From Sphaerosporella brunnea (Eukaryota; Ascomycota; Pezizomycetes; Pezizales; Pyronemataceae), in the NCBI GenBank assembly GCA_008704415.1, contig VXIS01000153.1, positions 41,819 to 105,818 of the forward strand: a stretch of 64,000 nt of DNA. Direction: 5' to 3'. The notes beneath the pieces are model-generated. The model was not told the origin of the DNA. It saw nothing but the letters and a program-made list of their open reading frames with translations, and did not search any database. Numbering within the stretch: position 1 is the stretch's first letter; each line of letters starts with the position of its first letter. The position numbers and the translations under genes were made by a program. Positions 35,340-48,777 of this stretch are shown piece by piece.

Positions 35340-35865
35340 CGGCGTTGGCGCCGCACTTGACGTGTTTATACTGCATTTCATAGATACGAGCCACAAAGCG
35401 TCGGGAATTTACTACTCCAATCAAAAACCGAGGGGCCTCCTCGCTTAAGCTCAAGCAACAACAATCCCTGTGCACATCTCCCGCGCCGACCGATGCAGGT
35501 ACACTTCACACACCATACGTCAAAACCCTTTCTCTTTCTCTTTGGGGGGGGGGGCCGAGCTCGCGAACCCCCAGGTCCCTGCAGCACGAAATTTTTTTTA
35601 ATTGAATTACACCCCGGCCGCCGGCCGGAGAATACAAAAAACATCTACAATGTAGCCTCCCCGCTTCTCGTCCAGGCAAGGCAAAATGATGTATGATGTA
35701 GCTAGCAAGCAGCCCCACGCGATCACGCGCTCAGCTACTCGAGCTGAAAAAGGGGGGGGTTTGTCGCAAAGGCTTTTCTTCCAGTGGAGCCAAATTTCGG
35801 AGCAACAACATGATAGCGCCGGAGGAATGGCCCGGGCCGGAAGCGGCGCCGCCGCGGTGATTTTT

Positions 35866-35917
35866 CTCAATTCTGCCGTGGTAGCCGAGATCTCAATTCT
35901 GCCGTGGCAGCCGAGAT
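35866..35917. repeat. 26-bp tandem duplication
   Basis: Two adjacent 26-base units beginning CTCAATTCTGCCGTGG, differing by one T/C at unit position 17. Confidence 0.95.
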
Positions 35918-36829
35918 CTCAAGTCTTCTTTTTTTTACTGACTGACTGGCTTCCTGACTGGCTTGTTGGCTTTCGATTGCGGGAGTGAATACTCAGGCCC
36001 CATTTCGCAGACTTAGGATAGCGACAACAGCGACGACAACAACAACAACGACAGATAGCTTCGATCAAAGTGTTTGCTATGTTATGTAGATCCATATCGA
36101 AGACCTTCGATTCCCCGCTTAAGCGGGGCCATGTTTGCGCGCTGTTTGCGCACACAGGATGCATGACGAGCTTCTATGTGCTTCGAATCCGCGAGTTCGC
36201 ACGGCCGTAGGTAGATGGTAGATCACACACACGTGGCATCACCTCGAGCGCGGTGCGGATGATGTTGATGGTGGCAGGCTTTCAACTTTCAACAGGACCG
36301 AACGGCAAGCGTTTATTCTCCACAACCGCGCGCGCACACAGAACCTTCATGGCATCAGCCAAAAAAAAAAAAAAAAAAGAGAATATGTGAAAAGAAAAAA
36401 AACCCCCAAAACTCCCCAATCCCTATCAGCAACTCTAATAGAACCACCACACCACACCGGGCCACTGCAACCGCCGTTCATGTTTCCATTGTTTGGAACC
36501 ACTTCGACTAAAAAAAAAAAACGGCAAACTCGCTCAAAAATGTGACCCAGAACTCAACAATAGACAATAAGCTATGTACTTAGCGTCAGTGAAAAAAATA
36601 AAGGCATTTTAATTGCGGACAAGATATGAACGAAAACGGAAAAGAACGTATGCGTGCGTGGTCGGGTATATATAAAGGATCATTGCCTGAAATAAGATAG
36701 ACAAGAAGAAAAAAAGTGCGATATAGATCAAGGAAAAACTTAGAACAGAAAGACGTCTGTGAGCGTGGTCGAATATCGATCGTAAGGCGTTGAGAGACAA
36801 TAATAGAATGATACATGAAGTGAAAAGGA

Positions 36830-38623
36830 TTAGGCATTATCGGTAGGCACTATCGTGCTCGAAGGGCCGGTGTCAACCATCTTGAGCTGTCGCAGAATCT
36901 CCTCCAGGGAATTTGCCCGCTGGAGGTCTGTCTGTCTTTTGTCTTGACCGACAGTTCCACGTATAACAGCGATCAGTGCCTTTTCCAGCATTTTATTCTT
37001 ACGCTCAATCGCCTCCAATCGAGCTTGCATAACTTCGGCGGATTCCATCTCAGAGTGGGAAACAGAATGGATGTTCTTAGAGCTGCTTTCGGCTGATGAT
37101 GTTTGCAACATCATGGATGGCATCGAGAGTCTCTGAAGATTCCGCGGTTCGACATGGAGACTGCTGGAACGATGGGTGGTTGCGCTTGTGCGTGGCCGAC
37201 TTTTTGACCGAGACTTTCTTCGGGATTGTGCTATTACTGGGCTATCGGGAACGGCCGATGGAGGATCGCTGGAGCTGGAACTTGATAGCTCCTGGCTTAC
37301 GGAGGTTGTGCGGCGAAGCCTGAGTTGCTGCATGTCACGAGCCTTCCGGGCTCGTACTCTCTCTTCGCGCGCCATACGTTCTTGCTGAAGCTTTTCGTTC
37401 TCGTCGATATATTGAAATTGAGGGCAGGGTACCGAAGCCGTGCTTCGAATGGAGTCCCGCACTGAGATTGGCGCAGCGGTAGCAGATGCTGACCCACGAC
37501 TTTCGGGAAGTGCAGGCAAGGATCTTGCTGGAGGCGGGCCGGGCCGTGGAGGCGCTCTCCGGCTGTGCTTGCGCTGCAGCTGGACGCTTTCACGGTCAAT
37601 TTCGCCGTCGGCACCTATCGAATAAACAGATGACCTGGAGGAATAGGAACTCCTAGACGCCCGCCGCAGACTGGAAGACCGTTTGCGTACTTTGACGGGA
37701 GTTGTGTTTTGTGGACTCGACAAGTAGCAAGGAGGGTCACTGCGACGTCTGTAGGAATTTCCAGGGTTTTCCTCGTCCCGACTCTTCTGATACCCCGGTC
37801 TCTTGATACTATCCCCACCGACAGCTTCGATGGGCACTACTGAGGCTGATTCGGCCGTGCTACTGGTCTCTGGGTCTTGCTGGGAGATGATAAATCGCCG
37901 GTATGTGTTCACAATTTCGGCATCGATGGTTTTGGTTGAACTTGAGGAAGCCCACGGCGCCGGACTTAAAATCATCGCATCTTCTGTGCTAGACAGGGGC
38001 GGGCTGTTGACAGTACTGCTGCCCATCAAGCTGTCTCGGAAACCGGCAGAAAAATCGGATATGCGATAAACGTTGAAACGGTTATTGTCTTCTAGATCCG
38101 GACTTTGGAGCCCTGTCTGATAATTCGATTTATCGTAGTCAACTTGAATTTGAAGATACGGCTTTCCTCGCGAGGTCTTTTTTGGAAGGACGGTGTTTGG
38201 CAGGGGGGCGCTAGGCTTGAGCTTCGACTTGGACGCTGTAGCGCGAAGGAATTGGAAACTCTTTTTGTAAGTGGCACCGAACGAAAAAAGCTGCTCCTCC
38301 GACGAGCTTTTCTTCAAGAACTTTTGAAAGTCTGCCGGACTCGAGGTTCTCAGAAACTCGGCAAGCTCATCGGTGTCGGTTCCACGAATGTAAAAGTCGT
38401 CATGTGAAAGGGAACTCCCGGCGCGCGTGTGGTTTACATGATGCTCTTGGTTCTCTCGCGGCACTGAGTACGTGCGATAATGAGTCTGCGACAGGCTTGC
38501 GGCTATATCGATCTCGTCCAGAGGGTCGCTGCTCCGAGAAGAGTAATCGAAGTACCGCGGAAACGTCGTTTTGTTTGGTATTGTGGAATACATTTTTTGT
38601 GCGGCCGCAAATCGTATCTGCAC
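36830..38623 (-). CDS. Hypothetical disordered protein with C-terminal coiled coil
   Basis: Single exon, 597 residues; start may be the second Met (MYSTIPNKTTF, codon at 38593). I recognise no domain. The N-terminal third has a plausible ordered patch (DTDELAEFLRTSSPADFQKF, then LFSFGATYKKSFQFL). The middle is Ser/Arg/Pro-rich with many SRS-like basic clusters (VRKRSSSLRRASRSSYSSRS) and Pro repeats (PPRPGPPPARSLPALP). The last 80 residues look like a coiled coil (AEVMQARLEAIERKNKMLEK, then SLEEILRQLKMVD). The length of the open frame, much longer than anything in flanking non-coding DNA, and its ordered tail argue that it is real. Such proteins are often cytoskeletal or polarity-related in moulds, but that is speculation. 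Confidence 0.7.
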   Translation of the reverse strand: MQIRFAAAQKMYSTIPNKTTFPRYFDYSSRSSDPLDEIDIAASLSQTHYRTYSVPRENQEHHVNHTRAGSSLSHDDFYIRGTDTDELAEFLRTSSPADFQKFLKKSSSEEQLFSFGATYKKSFQFLRATASKSKLKPSAPLPNTVLPKKTSRGKPYLQIQVDYDKSNYQTGLQSPDLEDNNRFNVYRISDFSAGFRDSLMGSSTVNSPPLSSTEDAMILSPAPWASSSSTKTIDAEIVNTYRRFIISQQDPETSSTAESASVVPIEAVGGDSIKRPGYQKSRDEENPGNSYRRRSDPPCYLSSPQNTTPVKVRKRSSSLRRASRSSYSSRSSVYSIGADGEIDRESVQLQRKHSRRAPPRPGPPPARSLPALPESRGSASATAAPISVRDSIRSTASVPCPQFQYIDENEKLQQERMAREERVRARKARDMQQLRLRRTTSVSQELSSSSSSDPPSAVPDSPVIAQSRRKSRSKSRPRTSATTHRSSSLHVEPRNLQRLSMPSMMLQTSSAESSSKNIHSVSHSEMESAEVMQARLEAIERKNKMLEKALIAVIRGTVGQDKRQTDLQRANSLEEILRQLKMVDTGPSSTIVPTDNA

Positions 38624-41461
38624 TCCAGGCGTCAGTTATATTGGATTAATATGAACCGTGCATGTGAGCGATGCATACAAAGACTATTTGAAGGATACTG
38701 ATCACCGTCTGCGAAACGTTTGTGGATAGTCTTTGCGTGAATGTACGAGGAAAGGGGTACTTTGGGATCTGGAAAAACAACAGCGTAAATAACCAATCCA
38801 AAGACCAGTACGGTATGTTGTTGATTTGGGGTCCTAGCTGATGTAGGGGGGTTTTGGACGAAAGAAGGAGTCGGGAACAAACTTTTGTGTAGCGCCAAAC
38901 AAACTGCCAGTGCTCAAATTATGCACGCCGCAAAGTCCACAGATTGGCAGCTGATGTCTCGAAAACGATGCCTAGTTCTCCTATATCTTCGCCGGCGGGA
39001 GCGCGGAGCCAACCGCCACGGGGCCACGACTATGCAAGGGGGGTTGAAGATGGGAGCGAGATGTGTACCCTGATTGAGTGGTCGGATTATTACGATGTGA
39101 TGTGAGGGGAGGCGTGAATCTCGAGTAACAAGGTTGTTTTTTGGAGAAGCTGGAGCTGGAGCGCGTTCCAGGGCAATGGATTTAGTTGATGGTGATCGAG
39201 GGGCAACAGGGTCGTATTTGACTGAAAAGTCAATGGTCATCACACCAGACCATGGGCAACGCTTAGTTATATCAATCGAGTTGGTGATCTTCGGGGGTTG
39301 GACTTTCTGGGGATCGCGATGTGTTGGAGTTAAAGAACCAATGGGAAGGAGAGAACGCAGGGGAACTTCGGGGAGGTTTGGCCTGTGGAGAAGGGAGTGA
39401 GAGCGCAATTGGCATTGCTTACGATGGTCCGTGCGCGGGCGTAGCCCATCTGGACCTTGGACGCGGGATCTTGAAACAATTGCTGAGCGCCATGGCGCAC
39501 GCCCAGCGGACTAATGCCACAGTTTCTGTGTGTACGACATCACCACCTCGAAGCCGTGGCGATGGTTTTTCCTGCGAATAGAGGCCGCGCGGTGGGAAGG
39601 ACAAGATTAGTTAGGGCGATTTAGAGTTCCCCATGCATCCACGGCTAGGTGCATGACAGTATGGACTACAATACGTATGTATCTACCTGGACAGTGGTAT
39701 GTCTTCCGAGCGCTGTAGACCAAACAACACCTGGAGTGGATGCCGCTGTGCATGTTTGCTCCGGGCGGCCAGACAAACAGATGCCGGCCTATCAGCAACA
39801 GTGCACGCATGTCTTGCAACTGTCTTGAGACACAAGTCTCAAGATGGTGGCTGGATGCGGGGCATAGCTTCTATGTAGTAGGTAGATATTGCCCTCTGCG
39901 ATCCGCTTCCAAGACTTCAAGTCCCGAGCTTCGTGCCGCCTGTCGGTACCAGATTTTTGATACGAGATCGAGCCGTCTGGCATCGGTAAATATAGACAGC
40001 CATGCAAAGTGCCGTGCCCGGCTGAGAGGTTTCGAGAGTCTCGGTTTCGAGCCAAGTTGACTGAGTGAAAATTTTGCTCAGAACGGTACTTGATATGTAA
40101 CTACAATGCAGATCGAAAGTCATCGCGGTCGCCAACACCACTTGTGCACTTGGCGGGGAACTCGATATCGAACAGGTTAGTGCCAGTGGGCAGCGAAACT
40201 CGATGCCGCACCAGTGCTCTCGGTCTTCATGTTGACACGCTCTCGGGTACACCGCTCATCACTCGGTGGGAATTGCGGAAGTATGTACTTTAAAAAGGCA
40301 CTGTTTTGGTCCCATGCTGGATTTTGACCCAACTCCCCGCCCAATATGACGTATGAGTATGCGTGTCGATATTCCATGGCTCGGGATCGTGATCAGTCTC
40401 AAGCTCATCATGATTAACAATCCTACTTCCTAGATCGCTACTGTAAAGTTGGGTATCGTCATTCTTTGCGAGCGCTGTACTTGAGTACATGTGGAAGTCT
40501 TTCGAATTTAATACTCCTCATCCGGCCCTTCATTTGCTGCTGCAGGCACTTTCGGGTCTAGTTATCACATCAAATCAATTACCGGAGAGCCCACAGTATT
40601 ATAAATACTATCAGTACTATCCGTGGCAGATATCAATCTGAGTACGCACCCAGCGACCGAAGCTCAACCCATATTATCTGTTCAGAATTTGAAGGATCAT
40701 TTACATGCACGAGGACATAATAACAATTGGCCCATTGCACCCAGCAGCGAACCAACTGTTTTCCGGTTAAAGAGCTTCCCACTGTTCGTGCAAGGAAATT
40801 TGTAGAGGCAGACAATCACACGGCAGGAGATTGTTTCGTAATACATCCAGCAGTTCTGCATACCCAAGCCCAGTTATCGCGATATATCGCATGATCATGA
40901 AATATCCATAAAACCTTCCAGATTCCAGACTGGGAGTTGCACTGGCAAGCCTTGGCCGGCCAAGTTTGAACGAAGACAATCACAGATGTTGCCAGTCCCA
41001 TGGCTCAGGCTGGATTACCACACCGCTCTGCATGGCATGCGGGACATCGGCCGGCCTCCTCGGCCACTCTGAGCGTCTCCGCCGCCTGTATCCAAGCCGA
41101 GCCAACTGTTCAAGACCTATCTAGCCTCGTCAGGGCTTTATCAGAGCTTTATCGTTGCCACGCGAGACTAAGCCGGAAAAAGAACACGCGACGCGCGCGG
41201 CTTGACTCGACTTCGCTCGCCCTCGCCCAAAACTTGCCTCTTCTGCCAAACCTTCGAGACTGCGCAGCACACCCGCAAACGACTTGTCATCCAGCCTTCG
41301 TGCCCCACCACCACATCAACCCGCGAGCGAGCAACCCCCAACCAAAACCCGTTAACGCTACCTTTTTCTTGTCTGGACAGCTCACAATACAGCGATCGAG
41401 TTTAACCTCCGAGGACGACCAGTCTTGACAGTTACTTCACCGCTACCGATCAAGGCCCGCC
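38624..41461. other. Intergenic upstream of SEN1
   Basis: About 2.8 kb between two divergently oriented genes. A minus-strand frame of 164 codons (39408-38914) is Pro/Arg-rich with no domain, and I do not support it. The 41040-41460 segment is the pyrimidine-rich leader of SEN1. Confidence 0.4.
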
Positions 41462-44400
41462 ATGGCTGATGTCGCCGGGGCAGTGCACCATGGCCTCCAG
41501 TATGGGATGTCAAAGCGCTTGACGAAGCGGGTGTTGACAAGCCACAGGGTCGTAGCCAACCTCCCCGAGGAGGTCCACTGGCTCTGCGAGAAGGTCGAAC
41601 CCGGCGTCGGTGGTCGACAAATCGCTCCCGACGAAGACGTAGCGACTCGGGCAGACTCTACCATGCATGCCATCATGCTCCTTTCTTTTTCAGGCCAGGA
41701 GGACAACCAACAGTGGCTCAAAGGAAAGATAGCGGAGCAGCTTGCTCGCTGTACGAAGTGTGTCGAGGCGTTTTATTCGCTAAAGCGAATATTCTACCAG
41801 AAGTTACTATTGTATGTGTTCAGCCTCGCTGCAAAGCACTGCATTTCTAACGTCTATGCTGCCCAGGGAACATGGCAAAGCAAATATCGACTTGTTTTGG
41901 GAATACCTTGAAGACTGGGACATAGAACGGCTAACGCCTGTCATCAGAGAAGCACTCGAATATCTGGACCGAGCCGACTCGCCGGATATATGGTGTGAAG
42001 ACATACGGAAGAAACCGGAAGTATGGAATGCCATTTATGAGTGCTTCTGCGAACCTTCAATGCTTGAGCGGAGCCCGGAGCTTAAGGCTGCTATCAAACG
42101 CCTGTGCGCAGTTCCGAAACTGGAAATAATAGGTCCTGCTGAGGCTCTCATTACGTTCCTATTCCAGGAAGACGACACCTTGCGTTCATTGGCAGAGAAA
42201 TCATGGAAGACAGCAGGGCCGCCGATTACCACTTTAGAGTTTGATAACAACCTGTCGGGAGCGTTAGAATCCGCCACTCGCAGCGCTCATGGAGAAACCA
42301 ACCCGACCAAACTCTCCCGTTTCTTCAGAGGCATAGCCACGATTGTCGATAATATCGGCAAGGATGTTATATTGAAACACATCTCGGGTGCAGAACAAGA
42401 TCCCATCAAGCTGGCAGTCCACCGGATACAACCAAACGTTCCGTTTTGGCAATCTCTGCTGCGCTTATTCCAAGTGCTCATGTCCAAGTTGCGTCGCGAT
42501 GTTTGGGAGACCATTTCACCGCTTACGCCCTCCGGCTTCGGCGATGTCGTCTTCCATGACCGAAAATTTGTCACCTTACTTCACACCACGGAACAAGGAG
42601 CTGGCGGTGAGTCGCAACTGCTGGATCTGACAGAATGGATGTCGGACTACATAGAATCTATCGAGCCCCTACTCAGGCCAGCAACCTCACCTACCCTGTT
42701 ACGTCAAATCATTAACAACGATTTGCCGCCACTCACCAGGGGTTTGTGCTTCAAAGAAGGTATGAAAATTTTGAACTCGACATTGAAAGCCGTCGAGCCC
42801 GAGGTGCTGTCCGGGAACGTGCTTGTTCGTCAGGCAAATGAGCTTTTCATGGAATATGCCGGGCTGGCTATCGAAGTGGCGTTTTCGACGGAAATCTTCG
42901 AAGACAAACTTATGGAAAAGCACATGTTAGTCGCCCAGCAGGCCGCTCAGCAGACTATTGTTTCGGCTCTGGCGTTGGACGTGCGCTTCTTTCTAGCAGA
43001 CCACGAGTGCCTGGTGCAGAGGAAGACTTCCAAGCCTATCTACGATGCTGATATCCGTAGCAACATGTGGGAAGTGGTTTCTAAGAGCTTTCCACCCAAC
43101 GACAGCCAGTTCTGCAAGCAGATGCTATACGCATTAAAGAGCTTCATGGAGGTGGACAAAATATTCATTTCGCCAAAGGATACGGCATTCAATGAGGAGA
43201 AGATAAAATTCAACACCCGGCTCTCTGCTCTGGACCAGCCGATTGCCAACGTTCTTAGGAGCATGAGTAGATGTCCGTCATCCGTCTTGGATGATGTCCT
43301 GTTGGATCAGCAATCGTTCGAAATATTGTTGGGTTTGATGTTGGCTCGTTCTGACGATGTAGCCATGTCCGCTGAAGATGTTCTGCTCAATGGGTTGAAA
43401 GCGGAGGACAAGGCCGACGCGCTCCGTCTCATGTTGGTCAAAGAATTTTCCATCCCCATATTGTCATTGACTTCGATGTCTCGACAATTGGCTAAATCGG
43501 GCCTTTTCGCAATGATGCCTAGATGGGTCAAAACCAGCTCAGTCATAGTGGACGTGCTGTGTGACCGTACTCAAGGAATCATCAGGCAGGAAATGGAGCC
43601 ATGGCAGCGCTCCATATTGAGGGTATACTGGGACACGCAATGGAGAAACCTTGGTACCATATTCAAGAGGAGCCGCAGGTGGGCATTGAACGAAGACAAA
43701 TCGATCATGGTTGAATTCCTCCGAGATTCTATGGACTATGCCGAAACCTTGTTCGACAACTTTTGGACCTTCGAACAGGCCCTGCGAGGCAGCATGGAAG
43801 AACTGAAAGGAAAATCGCTCGAGAACAGTTGGTCAGATCGTCTTCTTCAGGATGCATCCAAGGCGCTCAATCCTTTCACATCGATTTTAAGCATACAGGA
43901 TGAGCACCTCTTGCAAACATGTCAAAAGCTTATTTGCAAGATGCTTGGTCTCCTTGCCGAAAAGGAAGTTCCGGTGGCAGACGAAGGGTTCTTCGTGAAC
44001 CTCAAGAGATATCTGTTTCCGGAAACGTTTCCAGATTATGATGCTTCGAAAACTACGCCAACTAATCTCACAGAGACACAGAAGGCCGAGTTATCAGTAG
44101 CTGCCAATCGTCTATCGCCCAACTTCATACCTGGTAATATTTTCCTCCTGAAACTCTTCACGATGCTAACATTCAGTGAAATCTATAGTCAAACAAAAGA
44201 CTGTTATTGAACTCTCGGATGAGGACTACGGCGATATTCCAGACGATGAGATGGTTAAGGCTTCTATGCCCCCCACAGCTAAGAAAGTTCAGACCAAACT
44301 GGACTTCCAGCCGCGCCCAGCATCGGCTCCCAAGGCCACTCTGCCAACTAAGGCGCCTCTTAGATCTGGGAAGAAAGCAAAAGACGACACTAATGTGCAA

Positions 44401-47400
44401 GCCTTCTTGGAGAAGCGAAAGGCTGAACAGGCAGCAATGCAGAAGAGGCGGAAAGCCGCTCTTGCCTCCAAGCCGAAAACAGCTGTCGTGGAATCTTCTG
44501 ATGAAGATTCGTCGTCCGACGATGGTGGCAACACCCTCTTCAAACTCGGTTCTCGTGCGAAGATCGAAGTCAAAGATGCTAAAATCGCAGAGGCACGGAG
44601 AAAGACGGCTCCTCGCAAGCTTCCTGCCATCAAGCGTATGAAAGACGCGCGTGCGCGAATTCCACCAGACATGTCTCAGCTGTACAAGCAAATATTCAAA
44701 TGGGATTTCTTCCATGATGATTCATTCCCTCCAGGTCTCTCGGCCAACCACTACACCCATGTAGCCAAGTCATTCAGTGCATTTGGTGCATATCACAAGA
44801 CCTTTGAGCCCCTTCTTCTGCTGGAAGCCTGGCAGTCCTTCCTGAAGAGCAAAGAGGAAGCAATGCCCAGTGGATGTTTGGAGCTCAATATTGCAACCAG
44901 GATGAGGTCAGACCACTTCGTCGAATTGGAGACGACCATTGAAAACATGTCTGATCGCAATCGCTGGTTTGAGTCTGATGTCGTTTTGCTGTCTTCGAGC
45001 AAGGATCCGCTCAAGAACACTGGCGAACCTCATTGCATTGCTAGAGTGCACTCCGTCAACAGAAGGTTTACTGGTAAATCTGAGGTTTCCCTCCGTTGCG
45101 ATCCAGGCCCTATCATGCTGCAGAACCACATGCGCAACGGTGGTACGCTCTATGGCGTGAAGATTATGAGGTATGTTTGATCACTGTCATAGTTTGCTAC
45201 CGTCCTGACTATGTAATAGTTTGACCACCTTGGAGAGAGAGTACTCGGCATTAATTTGCTTGCAGTACTACGACCTAAGGGAAGAAATCTTAACTGCACG
45301 TCCAAGTCAATTGGCTGAGGCTAGCGAGCAACAGTTGGAGAAAACCAGGAACGTTTACAGCGTCAACGAGCCGCAGGCAAGAGCCATAATATCGGCAGTG
45401 AGTAACACTGGCTTTACGTTGATTCAAGGGTAAGTAATATCCTCTAGCCAGTTTTGATATCACGCTTGCTGATTCACCTAGACCACCTGGTACTGGAAAG
45501 ACCAAAACAGTCATTGGAATAGTCGGTGCACTACTGAGCCAATCTGGTGACATCATTCCAATTCCGGGAGCATCCCCGAAGAAGATACCGGCCTCGAAAA
45601 AGATTTTAGTCTGCGCTCCAAGTAATGCGGCTGTCGATGAATTGGTCCTTCGATTTAAGCAAGGTTTGCGGTTGAGCACAGGAGAAAAATGGACTCCTTC
45701 TATCGTTCGTATCGGTCGCTCGGACGCCATAAATGCTGAAGTAAAGGACGTTACGCTCGAAGAACTGGTTGAAGCACGGATGCAACCCACCAACAAGACG
45801 TCAATTGAGACTGGCGTGCCGATGGAGGATCTGCGAAAACAGCATACTCAGGCCTGCGAGCAGAGAACCGCGAAGCAAAAACAACTGGACGATGCACGCA
45901 CCAAAAAACTAGAGCCTCCTGTCGGCTTGCTGACCGATATCGAGAGGTTAAGTGAGAACATCCGAAATCTGCGCCGGCAGCTTGATCAACAGAGGGATCA
46001 GAGGAAAGAGAGCGGCCGAAATGCGGAAATTTTTCGACGACAGTTGCAACAGCAGATAATGAACGAATCGCATATTATCTGCGCAACTTTGAGTGGCGCT
46101 GGCCATGATATGCTTCGGAACATCAACGTTGATTTTGAGACCGTCATTATCGATGAAGCTGCACAGTCCGTGGAATTGAGTGCGCTTATTCCACTCAAGT
46201 TCGGATGTGAGAAATGCATCCTTGTTGGAGATCCACAGCAATTGGTAAGCCTCACTCAGAAATTTGTTCTGTTTTTCCTGTGCTAATGGCGGCATTAAAA
46301 GCCTCCTACCGTGTTGTCTCGACACGCAGCAAAGTTTTCCTACGAGAAATCACTTTTCGTACGCATGCAGGAGAACTATCCTCAGAGTGTCCACTTGCTG
46401 AGCATTCAATACCGAATGCACCCTGCCATTAGTGCTTTCCCCAGTAGAGAGTTCTATAATTCTGGTCTCAAGGACGGAGACGGAATGGCCGAGTTGCGCA
46501 GGCAGCCCTGGCATGACAGCTCCACATTCGGGCCATACCGGTTCTTCAACGTTGCTGGTTCAGAGTCTAGGCAGAAGACATCTTTGATCAACCAGGAGGA
46601 AGCAAGGACTGCTCTTGCGCTGTTCAGCAGAATTACCAATGACTTCCCGGAGATCAACTTCGATGGGCGAATTGGCATCGTGACGCCATATCGGCAGCAG
46701 CTCGGTGAGCTCAAGAGAACCTTCCAGCAGCGCTATGGTGAAAAGATCTTCACCGGGGTTGAGTTCAACACCGTGGATGCCTTTCAAGGCCGTGAACGTG
46801 ATATCATCATCTTCTCCTGTGTCAGGGCTGCCGAAGAGGGCGGTGTAGGTTTTTTGAGCGACATCAGACGTATGAACGTCGGTCTGACCAGATCAAAATC
46901 TTCATTGTTTATCCTCGGAAACTCGAACTTTTTGGTCCGAAACCACATGTGGAAGCGACTCATTGAAGACGCCCAGGCGCGTAATATGTTTACGCAGAAC
47001 GTCCACGGGTTGTTTAATCGTTCTACACGTACATCTCAGCGACCTGGACTTCCTGCCCCGCCACCACAGATGCCGCCTCCACCGGCACCTACTCACGATG
47101 CAAACGAGGTACAAGCAACCTGGGACCCTATGGACATCGATACTGATCCACCCCCAAAGCCTGTGCGTCAGCAAGGTATGCAGGGTTCGCGGCCAAATCG
47201 GGCTCGAGAGCGCCAGGTCCCAAGCCCACACCCGCAGGGTAATAGGGATGCAAATATCATTTGCCATAACTGTGGATTGAAAGGTCATAGACGCCATGAG
47301 TGTCCAAATGGTCGACGGTATCCAAACGCTCCCAGTGCCCCACAGTCTCTGAAGCGTCCAGCGGAGCCAGAATATGGTGGCGGTGCGCCGCCAGTCAAGA

Positions 47401-47624
47401 GAGCTCATACTGCAGATGCAACCGCTAGCAACTCTAGTGACCTTGTAAGACCCCCTTTCCAGTGGATGGCGAATACATTTACTGATAAGCTGCAGCCTAT
47501 GAAGGATGCACCACCAGCAGCGGCTCAGCCAGCACCTAAAGGCGTCATTCAACGTAGATCAGGGCCTTCCGATATGTTCATCAGGAAGAAACATAAGCGA
47601 CCCCCTGGAGGACCTTCGAACTAG
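41462..47624 (+). CDS. SEN1: SEN1-type RNA/DNA helicase
   Basis: Sen1 (senataxin) is a nuclear superfamily-1 helicase that ends non-coding transcription and resolves R-loops. Six exons, 41462-41811, 41867-44133, 44177-45170, 45220-45429, 45482-46244 and 46302-47624, join in frame to 1968 residues; introns are 43-57 bases. The N-terminal helical SEN1_N domain spans about 1-750, followed by an acidic/basic linker (IELSDEDYGDIPDDE). The helicase core has Walker A GPPGTGKT (1274-1281, assembled across the intron at 45430-45481), CAPSNAAVDELV, DEAAQ at 1498, GDPQQL, SIQYRMHPAIS, VDAFQGRERDIIIFSC and RMNVGLTRSK. The C-terminal tail adds a CCHC zinc knuckle, CHNCGLKGHRRHEC (1849-1862), between Pro-rich stretches. 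The start has a good context, CGCCATGG. Confidence 0.95.
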
Positions 47625-48777
47625 ACACAGCCGGTGACTGCTTACCCCGATTCTGTATGCGGGCAAAGCGATAATGACCCTTCTTATGAATATCTTTGTT
47701 TTTAGTTCGGTGTTTGTGCGCTCTGCTTTTGTCATATGGGCTAGCTAGCTAGTGTTTTGTGGGATTTCCATTTTAGACTCATGGGCGACAGTGAGGTTTC
47801 TTTCTCTGTATGATGTTTTGGTTTTTTTTTCTGTACCATGCATGCATGCCATTGTTTTGTTGTAGTCTGCGATACAACCCAGAGGTTAAGAGGTGAGGCA
47901 GTCAGGCCGGGCTGGGCAATAGTCAGGCCTAGTCAGTTTGGTCTGACGAGGCCATCTTGAACGACTGCCGCTGCGATTGTGCCGATTTTATTGCACTTAG
48001 AAAAGTGCATAAAAGCCTGGCAAGATTCTTGCAACGGCTGATTCCCCCGAGGACGAGCGAGGCAGTCCGACAGAATTCCGATTGAGCGTCCGAGTACTCG
48101 CTATGATTCAACTTTGCTCACGGCGAACATATTCCCCGCTCGCGAACTAAAGCACTCGCCTCCGGATTCTTTCGTGACTTGTCTCCCGTGGCTTCTCATG
48201 AGTGAAGGGGCTCGAACTTCCTTTCTTGTTTCCGGAGGGTAGGCCTATTGCCCTTTTGTGAAAATTAGGCCATGTGCCTCTGCTCCGCCCCCCGGCTTCA
48301 TTTAACATTCATGGTCATTTCTGGCTTGCATTCCATGAGCCGTATCCCAGCTGCCTCCTCGAGCATTCTCTCAGACTTTGCTACACATCGAAAAAGAGGA
48401 CAAGGGCTAGGTTCTCGTTCAAACTTCCCCAACCACTGTTAGGTTCTTGTTCTTCATGATCAAAAACCACCGGTTGGTGGACAGATATTTGGGGATTTTC
48501 CAACAGATGGATCCCTTTTCAATGCTGCGTCCTTAACTGCTCTGTGTTGGATTGTGCGTCCAGACACGATGTGAGTGCTGGAAAGTGAGGCATCATTTCT
48601 CTTCAGTAAACACCACCGTTCCCTGCAAAGGCCCTGCAAGAAACTCCCAAGGTATCAAAATGTTCAAACCCGCCGCCATGTTGACATTCCATTTCATCCT
48701 GCATTTAACTCGACCACACTTATGCTTCATAACACGCTTCCCTCGATCCTGTACCGTACGGCACCAGCACCGATACC
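47625..48777. other. SEN1 3' flank and intergenic
   Basis: T-rich just after the SEN1 stop (47690-47870), as expected for termination. No gene is supported in the rest. Confidence 0.45.

Larger units (their letters stand above)
34785..36829. other. Intergenic with simple repeats
   Basis: About 2 kb with no supportable gene. It contains a T run (35208-35223), a hexanucleotide repeat, a 26-bp tandem duplication and an A run near 36361-36379. The right part (36400-36830) is the 3' flank of the minus-strand orphan gene. Confidence 0.45.

Noticed and set aside
38914..39408. 164-codon minus-strand open frame
   Set aside because: Pro/Arg-rich, no domain, no convincing splice partner upstream of the orphan gene.
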